Assembly: GCA_944393755.1 (NCBI GenBank)
Contig: CALYBF010000014.1
Coordinates: 1 to 16,701 of the forward strand
DNA length: 16,701 nucleotides
Direction: 5' to 3'
Source of the DNA: an uncultured Clostridia bacterium
GTDB lineage: Bacteria; Bacillota; Clostridia; TANB77; CAG-508
Part shown: one piece after another, positions 1 to 8,221 of the stretch
Layout: each line of letters starts with the position of its first letter
Position numbering within the stretch: the stretch's first letter is position 1
Notes under the pieces: model-generated
What the model was told of the DNA's origin: nothing
Seen by the model: only the letters and a program-made list of their open reading frames with translations
Database searches by the model: none
Made by a program: the position numbers and the translations under genes

Positions 1-54
1 ATATTATATTAATTAGAATATATAAATCTGCAAACAAAATTCATTAAAATCAAA

Positions 55-87
55 ATTTATATAATATTTATATAATATTTATATAAT
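55..87. repeat. Three perfect tandem copies of an 11 bp A/T-only unit
   Basis: The unit ATTTATATAAT occurs at 55-65, 66-76 and 77-87 with no mismatch. The period is close to one helical turn. No function is evident; it could be simple-sequence drift in an AT-rich gap. Confidence 0.7.
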
Positions 88-456
88 AAATGATTAATTT
101 TACATTTCAATAATTAAAATCGCTTAAAAACGATTTTAAGCTTAATGAAGCAATAATTTAATTAAAATATCATATAAAATCTATAAAAAATTGCTAAATA
201 ACAAATGTTCGTTTTTAGTATTACATTATTTTAAAATCTTTAAATTTATTTTTATATTTTATATTTGAAAAATTTTTTATTTAGAAAATTTATTATTAAT
301 CAACAGAAGATTGCACAAAATTTATTTAATATATTCTCATAATTTTTATATACTAAAAAATGTGCTATTCCCCTACTCTACTGTTTTTTATAAAATAGAA
401 AGAATTGGTTTTAAATAGCACCAATCTATAAATCGTAATAAAAATATAATAGTCAG

Positions 457-491
457 ATTTCCCAAAAACAATTTTTTTATTTTTGGGAAAT
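457..491. terminator. 12 bp perfect hairpin downstream of the NagZ-like gene
   Basis: Arms 457-468 and 480-491 (ATTTCCCAAAAA and its complement) enclose an 11 base loop. It is the most stable hairpin between the end of the NagZ-like gene and the window edge, about 120 bases past the stop codon. No clean U-run follows on the minus strand, so a role in termination or 3' end protection is an inference from position. Confidence 0.35.
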
Positions 492-609
492 GAACATATA
501 TTTTAATTTATTATAATTTTTTCAACTTTTTAAGTTCAATATTTAAACCTCTTATAAATTTTAACATTAAATATTCATTTTGCATATGTTGTTGGTCATA
601 CAATGTAAT

Positions 610-1870
610 TTATATGATTCCATAAGCTAATTTACAAGAAAGAATTCTTCTTACAGCAGTATTTATTAAATCTTCTGAAATCTTTCCTTGTTTTACAGCA
701 TTTAAAACTTCATTTCTTTGTGTTACAAAGTCAGAAGAAATTATCATATCGTTTCCAGCAAGAACTGCTTGTACTGCCGCCTCTCCATTTTCAACATATG
801 ATTTTACCGCATCCATTGCTAAATCATCTGTCATTATAATACCTGAAAAACCTAAATCAGTTCTTAAAATATCATGTACATTTTTTGATAAAGATGCTGG
901 TAAATTTTTATCCATTGAATTTACAACATTATGGCTAACTAAAATTGTTGGTCCATCAGCTTCAATTCCACTTTTAAAAGGTAAGAAATCACTTTTTTCA
1001 AAAGTTTCATATGAACGTGTATCAATTGCAATACCTGTATGGGTATCAACATTATCACCATATCCAGGAAAGTGTTTCATAGTAGATATCATATTGTCAG
1101 AATTCATTGTTTCAATTAGCTCTGATACATATATTGCAGTTTTTTCTGCACCTCTGCCGTATGAACGTTTATATATAAAAGAAGATGATTTAGTTGGTAC
1201 ATCAGCAACAGGTGTTAAATTCATATTTAGCCCTATACTTTGTAACAAATCTGTCTTTTCTTTAGAATCTTCTAGTATAGCAGGTAATTGCCCTCTATTC
1301 CATATTTCTTGTGGTGATTGGAATTTAGAACTTCTAAAAGCTTTATAGTTACTTACTCTAACAACAGTTCCACCTTCTTCGTCTACTCCAAAAAACATCT
1401 TTGTTTTACTTGCATTTTGACAATTTGTAATTTCTTTTAAAATAGAATCTTTAGTTTCATTTTCAAAATCTCTACCAAACATAATATATCCGTCCAGGAT
1501 AATAATTTTTTATTTCATTAATAACTCCTGATTCTGGAAATCTAACTAAAAACATCTGTCCTACTTTTTCTTCTAAAGTCATATCATTTAAAAGTTCTTC
1601 TGCTTTTTCATAATATTTTCCAAATAATTCTGTATTTTCTTCTGAAACAGGTAATTCTGTTTCTTCGCTTATAGGTTCAGTAATTGTGTTTTCATTATTA
1701 GTTTGGTTAATTATATTTTGTTCATTATTAGTATTATATTGAGCTATATCTGTATCGCTATTAAAAAATACATCTCTTCCTATATACATAGCTCCAGCTA
1801 TTACAGCTAAAATTAATAATATAGAAATTATAACTATTTTCTTATTTGACTTTCTATTTTTTTTACTCAT
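610..1870 (-). CDS. Membrane-anchored GH3 beta-N-acetylhexosaminidase (NagZ-like), needs a +1 shift at CGG
   Basis: A family 3 glycoside hydrolase of the NagZ type, expected to release N-acetylglucosamine from peptidoglycan fragments outside the membrane. The first frame (1870 to 1472) gives an uncleaved-looking membrane anchor at residues 11-30, an Asn/Glu/Thr-rich linker, and the NagZ opening MTLEEKVGQMFLV at about 97-109. The second frame (ending at 610) carries FGVDEEGG, KHFPGYGD with a DTH motif (about 265-277), and MTDDLAM with the catalytic Asp (about 348). The two frames differ by one base. Skipping the C of the in-frame CGG at 1492-1490 gives NYYPG-G-YIMFGRDF, the uninterrupted family sequence, and a 419-residue protein. 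Without the shift the product would stop at a TAG six codons on, before the active site. A strong GAGGAG site precedes the ATG. It lies 34 bases after the DUF262 gene and may share its transcript. Confidence 0.85.
1490..1492 (-). other. In-frame CGG at a +1 frameshift site in the NagZ-like gene
   Basis: On the coding strand the codons read CCT GGA CGG ATA and then run to TAG. Dropping the C of CGG gives CCT GGA GGA TAT ATT ATG TTT, encoding PGGYIMF, and enters the frame of the catalytic domain. This is one of only three in-frame CGG codons in the window, and all three sit at such a break. There is no base run here that would explain an indel by polymerase or sequencing slippage. Confidence 0.85.
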
Positions 1871-1904
1871 AATTTCATCTCCTCTTATTTTTAAAGTTTT
1901 TATT

Positions 1905-3689
1905 TTAAATAATTTTTTCTTTTAAATCTATTTTACAAGCATTTGCTAATTTTTCTATCATTTCTCGTCCATGTAATAAATATCCTTCTTCTTTCCAATA
2001 TATATTAGCTTTTTTCCCGTTATGATCTGTTGTTTCTTCTGCCATTATTCTTAACTTTATACTTCCTTTGTTTCTTGAATTTAGAAAAGATTCTCTCTTA
2101 CTTGAAGGAATTCTATTTGATAATTTAGAATTCATTTGAGTTGTTACTAAACATAAATTACCAAAATAATTTAATTGTGTTTCATTTTCCCATTTATCAA
2201 AAGTTCCTTCAGAAGGGTTTTGTGGATACCAATGTTCTACTGAATTTCTAAACTCAAAAGTAAAATCTTTGTATTTTTCTTTATTCTCTTTCCATAATAA
2301 ATAGTCTAAATAATTAAATACTATGTGATGAGTATTAGTGCCTTTAGAAAAATCAAAATCTTTAAAGAAATTTTCTCTGACTTCACCTTTGATAAAATCT
2401 TCAATTTTATTTTCAAAATTATTTATATTTTCTTCTTTTGTATTTATAAAATTATTTTCTGTTAACCAATAAAACAACTCTGTTACCCAACGTGCAGATT
2501 TTTGTGAAGTATATGTAACTCTTAGTAAAGCTTCAAGCATTAAGACATTTTCATTTTTATACTCTAAATTCCACTTTTCATCTTTTCTTTTAATAAAGTA
2601 CTTGTCAAACAAAACCCTACATCTAAATAGTAATATCAAAAACTCTTTAGAAAATTTTTCTTTGTTTTTTTCTTGTTTTATATATTCTCTAAAAGTTTTT
2701 AAAAGTTTTAAATCATCTAATACTTCTTTCCTATTTTCTTTTTCTTTATTTTTTGAATCATGTAAGTTTTTATAAACAGCTAATATATGAAGAAGAAATG
2801 TTGGAAAATCTAAAATAGACGTATATAGTGGTTTATCATTAGAGTCTTTATTAAAATTTTCAGGTTTAAAATTAGTGCTTATTATTTCATTTATATTTAA
2901 AGCTTTATCTGATTGCATATTTTTGAAATTAATTTTCTCATAATCTTTCCAATTATAGTTGCTTTTCATTACTTTAGTTCCAATAGATTTTACAGAAAAA
3001 TTATTTTCAACATAATTATCCATATTACTACAAGCATCCCATATGTTTACAAAAATGTTTCTATCTATTTCACTTGATAAACAAGACATTAAATCTGCTT
3101 TTAATACATCTTCTTCTTTAAGCTGTGTTCCCCTTGTATTCATTATCTCGAAATATTTATTTAAATCTGTATTTTCTGGTACTTCTATTTTAAAAATAAT
3201 TACTTTAGCAAGTTTCTTTCTAAAATCTTCTAAATTTATATTTTTTAATTCTCTTTTTATTATTGTAATTGCATTAATTATATTATTCTCATTTTTATCA
3301 TCCTCATTATATTTATTTTTTTTATAATTAGATAAAATTTCATTAATATTTCTTAATGTATCATTAGATTTATCTCTGCACTCAAACGTTAATGTTTCTT
3401 TAGTTTTTTCACCCATACAATTTAATAATAAATAAAGAGTTGTTAATCTTTGTTGTCCATCAATTATTTCATAAACACTGCCTTTAGTGTAAACAATTAA
3501 ACTTCCAAGATAATAATTATTATCTTCTATATCATTTATATCTTCTATTAATTGGGATATTTCTTCATCTCCCCACTCAAAATCTCTTTGATATATTGGA
3601 ATTTGATAATTTATATCTGTATCAAATATATTTCTATTATTTTGTATATCTAATATCTTTAAATTTTCTATTTTTTTATTATTTCCCAT
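1905..3689 (-). CDS. DUF262 and DUF1524 protein, GmrSD-like nuclease
   Basis: The 594-residue protein has the DUF262 (GmrS-type, ParB-like fold) signature near its N-terminus: PIYQRDFEW at 31-39, LGSLIVY at 61-67 and DGQQR at 77-81, the usual nucleotide-binding and hydrolysis motif. At the C-terminus VEHWYPQ (about 484-490), FGNLCLV and an N-K-LSNR-P---KR block match DUF1524, the HNH-type nuclease half of GmrSD. The two-domain order matches single-chain GmrSD, a type IV restriction enzyme that cleaves modified phage DNA. The middle (about 180-470) is lysine- and asparagine-rich without a recognised motif. The start lies 9 bases after the stop of the upstream DUF262 gene, with an AGGG sequence between, so the two are probably translated together. 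The defence role is inferred from the family; the modification it recognises cannot be read from the sequence. Confidence 0.85.
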   Translation of the reverse strand: MGNNKKIENLKILDIQNNRNIFDTDINYQIPIYQRDFEWGDEEISQLIEDINDIEDNNYYLGSLIVYTKGSVYEIIDGQQRLTTLYLLLNCMGEKTKETLTFECRDKSNDTLRNINEILSNYKKNKYNEDDKNENNIINAITIIKRELKNINLEDFRKKLAKVIIFKIEVPENTDLNKYFEIMNTRGTQLKEEDVLKADLMSCLSSEIDRNIFVNIWDACSNMDNYVENNFSVKSIGTKVMKSNYNWKDYEKINFKNMQSDKALNINEIISTNFKPENFNKDSNDKPLYTSILDFPTFLLHILAVYKNLHDSKNKEKENRKEVLDDLKLLKTFREYIKQEKNKEKFSKEFLILLFRCRVLFDKYFIKRKDEKWNLEYKNENVLMLEALLRVTYTSQKSARWVTELFYWLTENNFINTKEENINNFENKIEDFIKGEVRENFFKDFDFSKGTNTHHIVFNYLDYLLWKENKEKYKDFTFEFRNSVEHWYPQNPSEGTFDKWENETQLNYFGNLCLVTTQMNSKLSNRIPSSKRESFLNSRNKGSIKLRIMAEETTDHNGKKANIYWKEEGYLLHGREMIEKLANACKIDLKEKII

Positions 3690-3698
3690 TTTATTACC

Positions 3699-4994
3699 CT
3701 ACTTTATTAATTTTTTTAAATCATTGTGTAATTTTTCCCATTTTTTATTATTATCAGTATTTTTATTTTGATTTTCTGTTTTGATTTCAATATTTGCAAT
3801 TTCTTCTTCTGTTCTTGCGTATTTTATTTTTTCAAAAATAGGTATTTGATTGGTGTGATTCCAACAGTATTCACCAATTGCATATTTATTAATACTATTT
3901 TTTTGTACAAATTTTAAATCTGTTCTAAGCATAAAACTCCATACAAAGAGTTTTCTAACAACTTCTTCGTTTAAATTATTAAATCTATCATAATAAAATA
4001 ATATCGCACAATAAAATAAATCTTTTACATATTTTAATTGGTATGTATCTCCATATTTGCTAAGTATATATGTTATATAAGAATATTTTTGTCCATTTAG
4101 TTTTTCTTTAATCTCATTTAGTAAATTTATATAATAATTAACCATTTCAAAAAAAGAGTCTCCAGAAATAAAACTTTCTGTTATTTGGAAACATCCATCT
4201 GCTTTTTTTGCTCTTTTAGCATATGAATAGTTAGAATCTATGTCAATTCCTTTATAAATATCTATATCATCTTTAGTAAAATTCTCATTTTTTATCTTTA
4301 TTCTTCTAGACCAATTATAGATTGGAAACAAATATATATTAAATAATTCTTCTATCTTATCTTCTTTCCCACTTTTATTCTTATTCCATGCCTTTATAAT
4401 ATTTTTCTTTCTTTTTCCATTTTCATTATCCATTTTACGAAGATGATAAGCTTTTAATAAATCTAAGGCTTCTAAATCTTTTCCTTTTGAATTTTGTGAA
4501 TCAAATAATTGAAAAGCTTCTGAAATATCACATACTTTTATAATTACAACTTCTAATAAATTAGTAAAAGCATTTATAAAACTTTGCTTTAAATCTTGTC
4601 TAAAAACAAAATAATCTTCTATATATTTATAATTTTGACTAATATTAGAAATAGTAATTTTATTGTTAAATTTAATTTCTAATAAATTACATTTAAAGTC
4701 TTTATCTAAATATTTTTTTAATAAAAGTAGAGAAATAATTCTTTGTTGACCATCTACAATATCTAATTTATAATCATTATTTTCTTGATTTTTGTGTAAA
4801 ATAATAGTTCCTATGCGATATCTAAAATCATTTCCGAATTGTTTTTGCTTTTCAATTGCAGTATTTATATCTGATAATAATTCTAAAATGTTTTCTCTTG
4901 ACCACTCATAAGGTCTTTGGTATATTGGAATATTTAATTTTTCTATATTTAATAAATAATCTATATTTTTTATCATTGTTTCAGTATAATTCAT
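3699..4994 (-). CDS. DUF262 protein without a DUF1524 domain, partner of the adjacent gene
   Basis: The 431-residue protein has the same DUF262 hallmarks as its neighbour: IPIYQRPYEW at 22-31, RIGTIIL at 60-66 and DGQQR at 81-85. Further on, FQLFDSQNSKGKDLEALDLLKAY follows the usual F--MN-RG--L---D-LK pattern of the family. No HNH or DUF1524 motif is visible at the C-terminus, which ends in a charged helical tail. It is the first gene of a two-gene unit; the second gene supplies the nuclease-like domain. A division of labour (sensor or NTPase here, nuclease there) is inference. The ATG has a GAGGG site 5 bases upstream and its own promoter just before it. Confidence 0.8.
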   Translation of the reverse strand: MNYTETMIKNIDYLLNIEKLNIPIYQRPYEWSRENILELLSDINTAIEKQKQFGNDFRYRIGTIILHKNQENNDYKLDIVDGQQRIISLLLLKKYLDKDFKCNLLEIKFNNKITISNISQNYKYIEDYFVFRQDLKQSFINAFTNLLEVVIIKVCDISEAFQLFDSQNSKGKDLEALDLLKAYHLRKMDNENGKRKKNIIKAWNKNKSGKEDKIEELFNIYLFPIYNWSRRIKIKNENFTKDDIDIYKGIDIDSNYSYAKRAKKADGCFQITESFISGDSFFEMVNYYINLLNEIKEKLNGQKYSYITYILSKYGDTYQLKYVKDLFYCAILFYYDRFNNLNEEVVRKLFVWSFMLRTDLKFVQKNSINKYAIGEYCWNHTNQIPIFEKIKYARTEEEIANIEIKTENQNKNTDNNKKWEKLHNDLKKLIK

Positions 4995-5014
4995 AAATTC
5001 CCTCTTTTATTTAT

Positions 5015-5020
5015 ATTATA
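5015..5020 (-). promoter_or_regulatory. Extended -10 promoter of the DUF262 pair
   Basis: Read on the minus strand, TGTTATAAT forms a perfect TGn-TATAAT extended -10 element, about 20 bases upstream of the ribosome binding site of the gene at 4994. No good -35 is present; the place where one would lie falls inside the arm of the palindrome at 5033-5077. This suggests a promoter controlled by something that binds the palindrome. Confidence 0.5.
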
Positions 5021-5032
5021 ACATATTGTCTT

Positions 5033-5077
5033 ATTTTCACCAGTTTTTATCGTTATATGATAGAAACTGGTGAAAAT
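5033..5077. promoter_or_regulatory. Long palindrome between PBP1A and the DUF262 pair
   Basis: Arms 5033-5046 and 5064-5077 (ATTTTCACCAGTTT and its complement) pair perfectly over 14 bp. After one mismatch the stem continues for 4 bp (5048-5051 with 5059-5062), leaving a 7 base loop. It lies just past the PBP1A stop and just before the extended -10 of the DUF262 genes. On the minus strand no U-run follows, so a plain intrinsic terminator is not well supported; it may be an operator, or an RNA hairpin protecting the PBP1A 3' end. Confidence 0.6.
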
Positions 5078-5097
5078 CAAGCATTTATAAATTAATC

Positions 5098-7593
5098 TTA
5101 ATTAGTTTCATTTGAATTTTGAGGTTCTTTGTTATCTACATTTGTTTCTTCATCAACAGTAGTATTTGAATTAGAAGAAGTATTACTGCTTGTATTTGTA
5201 TTTGTTTCATTTCTGTTGGTTGTATTCGTACTTTCTCCAGAAGTATTTGTTGTGTTATGTGGTCTTGATGTATTTATGCTATTTGTTATTTTATTTTCAT
5301 TATTATTGTTATTATTATTTATTGTATCTCTACTGTCAGTTGGTTCAGTAAGTCTTGGTGGTTCTTTCTCATCTATTTCATTAGTAATTTCTTCTACTAC
5401 ACCATTTGTATTATCATTAGTAGTATTTTCAGTTGGTTCTTTTGTTATTTCTGTACCTTGGTGTTTTGTACAAGTATCTGGAACAGTAAACCATAAGAAA
5501 TACTCAGTATAAGTATTAGGGCAACCTGTTGTCGCAATTTTTCCAGTTTCAGAACATACTGTTCTTGCTAAGACTCCACTTGGTTTTTCGAAACTTGCAG
5601 TTTGAAGTCCTGCATGTATTCTTGCCATTACATTTGCCCAAATAAGCCCTGCTGGGTTTCTTCCATTAAAATCAATTGATTCATTTTGGTCAAAACCATA
5701 CCAAGTTACAGCAGTATAATATGGTGTAAAACCACAAAGCCATCTATCATAATTTTCATCAGTTGTGCCAGTTTTTGCAGCAACATCGACACCTGAAATT
5801 TTACAATAAGTAGCAGTTCCATTTTCTCCTATGACAGGCTGAATAAGTAAATTCTTTAAAATATAAGCTACTTCTTTAGAAAATACTTGTTTTGTTCTTT
5901 GTTTACTTTCCAATATTTTTGAACCGTTTTGTCTATCTATTTGAGAATAAAAAGTAGGTTCTATATATTTACCATCATTTGCAATTGTAGAATATGCTCC
6001 TGCCATTTGTAATGGACTAATTCCTTTATCTAGACCACCTAAAGCTAAAGGTAAACCATTGTCATTTTCAGTTAAAGTAGTAATTCCCATTTCTTCTAAA
6101 TATTTAATAGAAGTTTTAGGTGTTAGTTCTTCCATAATTTCTACAAAAGGAATATTTTGTGAAGATTCAACAGCTCTTCTTACTGTTATTTCTCCTAATG
6201 GTTTATTATAATCAACTGGGTGATATCCATCTTCAAAATCTTTTTCTGTATCATCATAAACAGAAGATGCAGTAATTATCTTTTTATCAATTGCAGGAGC
6301 TAAGATTGCAAGTGGTTTAATTGAAGAACCAGTTTGTCTTACACTTTGTGTTGCTCTATTAAATGGTCTTGCTTGTGTCTTTTCACCTAAAGACCCAACA
6401 CAAGCTAAAACTTCTCCTGTTTTGTGATTCATCACAACCATAGCCGCTTGTGAATTATCTCCACCAGTATTTGATTTTAAAACATATTTATTTTTTTCAC
6501 ACTCTTTTTCTACTTCACTTTGTATTTTACTATCTTCAGTACTATGTATGGTTAAACCTGCCATATTAATGTAGTTTGTTGCAAAATCTTCTGAAATATT
6601 ATATTTTTCTTCAATATCATTTGTAATCTCAGTAATTAAAGCATCTGTATGATATGAATAAACACCATCACTTTTTGCTTCTACTTCACCTTTTTTAAAC
6701 TTTAGACCATTATCAACATTTGTTACAGCTTGATTATAAGAATTTTCATCAATATAACCTAATTCTTTCATTTTATCTAAAACAGTAATTGTTCTATTTC
6801 TAATTTTTTCTGAATTGTCTTCTTCGGTAAAAGGATTATATGAATTAGGTGAGTGATTTATCCCTGCTAAAAATGCACACTCTTCTAAGCTTAGTTCAGA
6901 TGCTGATTTATTAAAATAATATTTAGCACCACAATCAACACCATAAATTCCTGGTCCTACATATATTATGTTTAAATATCCTTCTAATATCTCTTCTTTA
7001 GAAAGTTTTGTCTCTAATAAAAATGCTTGCCACCACTCTTTTACTTTTCTAAAAATACTATCTGTGGTATCTCCTGTTAAATTTTTAACCAATTGCTGAG
7101 TTATTGTACTACCACCAAAAGAAGATGACCCTAAATGTATAATATAGTTAAAAATAGCAGAAGCAGTTCTTTTTATATCAACACCACTATGTTTATAAAA
7201 TCTTTCATCTTCAATTGCAACATAAGCATTTCTTAAGTCTTTTGGCATTTCTTCATATGTAATATTAGATTTTTTTCTTTCATCACCTAATTTTGCAATA
7301 GTGTTTCCAGAAGAATCTATTACAATAGAACTTTCATTTGAAACCATATCAACGGCAAGAGTACACCACATATTTCCTTTAATACCCAAAGTGATTCCTG
7401 ATATTAAAACAAATAAAATTAAAACTGTTAAAACAATTTTTCTTTTTCTTTTTTTCTTCTCTTTTTTTGTTAATTTTTTCTTCTTATTCTTTTTTATTTC
7501 TTTATTTATTTCTTTACTTTTATTTTTTTTCATATTTCTAACAGCTTTAGGTTCTTCATCTTCATCAAACCTTTTAGCTTTTTTTCTATTCAT
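5098..7593 (-). CDS. Class A penicillin-binding protein 1A (transglycosylase/transpeptidase)
   Basis: A bifunctional cell wall synthase of 831 residues. A very basic cytoplasmic tail (1-52) leads to one membrane segment at 53-71. The glycosyltransferase domain shows EDERFYKHSG (about 128-137, catalytic Glu), GGSTITQQLVKN (160-171), RKVKEWWQA (182-190) and EGYLN (204-208). The transpeptidase domain has all three motifs: SSIK with the active Ser at 423, SQN at 478-480 and KTGT at 607-610. After the catalytic core there is a four-cysteine stretch (about 680-720), followed by about 110 residues of Asn/Thr/Glu-rich low-complexity tail, which should lie outside the membrane and may be wall-embedded. 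All catalytic residues are present. An AGAAGGAAG site precedes the ATG. It appears to be a single-gene unit, with a terminator upstream and a palindrome downstream. Confidence 0.95.
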   Translation of the reverse strand: MNRKKAKRFDEDEEPKAVRNMKKNKSKEINKEIKKNKKKKLTKKEKKKRKRKIVLTVLILFVLISGITLGIKGNMWCTLAVDMVSNESSIVIDSSGNTIAKLGDERKKSNITYEEMPKDLRNAYVAIEDERFYKHSGVDIKRTASAIFNYIIHLGSSSFGGSTITQQLVKNLTGDTTDSIFRKVKEWWQAFLLETKLSKEEILEGYLNIIYVGPGIYGVDCGAKYYFNKSASELSLEECAFLAGINHSPNSYNPFTEEDNSEKIRNRTITVLDKMKELGYIDENSYNQAVTNVDNGLKFKKGEVEAKSDGVYSYHTDALITEITNDIEEKYNISEDFATNYINMAGLTIHSTEDSKIQSEVEKECEKNKYVLKSNTGGDNSQAAMVVMNHKTGEVLACVGSLGEKTQARPFNRATQSVRQTGSSIKPLAILAPAIDKKIITASSVYDDTEKDFEDGYHPVDYNKPLGEITVRRAVESSQNIPFVEIMEELTPKTSIKYLEEMGITTLTENDNGLPLALGGLDKGISPLQMAGAYSTIANDGKYIEPTFYSQIDRQNGSKILESKQRTKQVFSKEVAYILKNLLIQPVIGENGTATYCKISGVDVAAKTGTTDENYDRWLCGFTPYYTAVTWYGFDQNESIDFNGRNPAGLIWANVMARIHAGLQTASFEKPSGVLARTVCSETGKIATTGCPNTYTEYFLWFTVPDTCTKHQGTEITKEPTENTTNDNTNGVVEEITNEIDEKEPPRLTEPTDSRDTINNNNNNNENKITNSINTSRPHNTTNTSGESTNTTNRNETNTNTSSNTSSNSNTTVDEETNVDNKEPQNSNETN

Positions 7594-7620
7594 TAAATCA
7601 CTTCCTTCTAGAGTATCTAT

Positions 7621-7626
7621 AGTATA
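7621..7626 (-). promoter_or_regulatory. Putative extended -10 promoter of the PBP1A gene
   Basis: The minus strand reads TGATATACT, a TGn-TATACT extended -10 element, about 15 bases upstream of the ribosome binding site. A convincing -35 at normal spacing is not visible. The upstream terminator at 7671-7707 implies that the gene needs its own promoter here. Confidence 0.4.
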
Positions 7627-7670
7627 TCATATTTAGAATCAAAATGGAATTTAAATACTAAATTTTTAAC

Positions 7671-7707
7671 AAAAGCAGAAAGTATCCTATTTGTACTTTC
7701 TGCTTTT
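7671..7707 (-). terminator. Intrinsic terminator after the small paralog gene
   Basis: Perfect 14 bp arms (7671-7684 and 7694-7707, AAAAGCAGAAAGTA and its complement) enclose a 9 base loop. On the minus strand the stem ends in TTTT about 20 bases past the stop codon of the gene at 7726-8088. On the plus strand it ends in TTTTTT, so it could act in both directions, although no plus-strand gene is present. Confidence 0.75.
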
Positions 7708-7725
7708 TTGTAGAAATTATTCTAC

Positions 7726-8088
7726 TTAGAGACTTTTACTCCAGTTTTTGTATATTTCTTCTACATCATGAGATTTTCTACTTACCAAAACTGGAATATT
7801 TTTAATGTTAATAACAATGCCTTCTAGGCTCTCCTCTTCTTCAAAAATGCTTGATACTCTTAGAACTTCTTGTAATTCACACCCGTCCTCGAAACACCCT
7901 GCAAGGACTTCTATTATTTGTTTTGGAGTTATATTATAATTTCTATAACTTTTTACAACTAAAAGTCCTTCATTATGTGCTACATATTCAGTCATAACAC
8001 TTATGCCATCTTTTTCGAAAACAATATCTCCTACTACCTTTCTTGTTCTTAAGATGTCAAACCTTCCGGCAATTTCTGTTACTGACAT
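7726..8088 (-). CDS. Uncharacterised small protein, paralog B of a two-member family
   Basis: A soluble, acidic 120-residue protein that I do not recognise. It is clearly related to the protein encoded just upstream at 8222-8695. Shared blocks are GCFEDGCELQEVL (64-76), GIVINI (90-95), IPVLVSRKSH (98-107) and EEIYKNW (110-116), with TPKQIIEVL leading into the first block. There is no signal peptide or membrane segment. The two cysteines of the GCFE-D/N-GCEL block and the SH pair are kept in both copies, so they could be functional, but no metal-site or enzyme motif is recognised. The ATG has an AAGGAG site 5 bases upstream. The gene has its own possible promoter and a strong terminator. Confidence 0.8.
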   Translation of the reverse strand: MSVTEIAGRFDILRTRKVVGDIVFEKDGISVMTEYVAHNEGLLVVKSYRNYNITPKQIIEVLAGCFEDGCELQEVLRVSSIFEEEESLEGIVINIKNIPVLVSRKSHDVEEIYKNWSKSL

Positions 8089-8155
8089 TTTTTCTCCTTA
8101 CAACAAGCTTACTGCTATAAAAACATCATACTACAATTTTACATAATTTTCAAAC

Positions 8156-8191
8156 ATTATATAAGGAGAAGCTAAAAATCAACTTCTCCTT
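8156..8191 (-). promoter_or_regulatory. Hairpin and possible promoter between the two paralogs
   Basis: Arms 8163-8171 and 8183-8191 (AAGGAGAAG and its complement) form a 9 bp hairpin with an 11 base loop. It is followed immediately on the minus strand by TATAAT (8161-8156). A TTGATT at 8182-8177 could be a -35 but with only a 15 base spacer. The hairpin may end the upstream paralog's transcript, or its arms may be an operator over the next promoter. Confidence 0.35.
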
Positions 8192-8221
8192 GCCGTAGGA
8201 ATTATCCTATACTTTCGCTCA

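Larger units (their letters stand above)
1..609. other. AT-rich region without a recognisable gene
   Basis: This stretch of 609 bases downstream of the NagZ-like gene has no open frame with a credible start and ribosome binding site on either strand; the plus-strand ATG near 360 gives only about 12 codons. It holds a three-copy AT tandem repeat (55-87), a short perfect hairpin (122-141, 8 bp stem with a 4 base loop), a pair of inverted 8-mers (GTGCTATT at 362-369 and its complement at 414-421), and a 12 bp hairpin (457-491). Nothing identifies it as a known RNA, origin or mobile element. A small RNA or a decayed gene cannot be excluded. Confidence 0.5.

Noticed and set aside
5033..5077. Insertion sequence end or CRISPR repeat
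   Set aside because: The palindrome occurs once, with no second copy, no transposase and no spacer array in the window.
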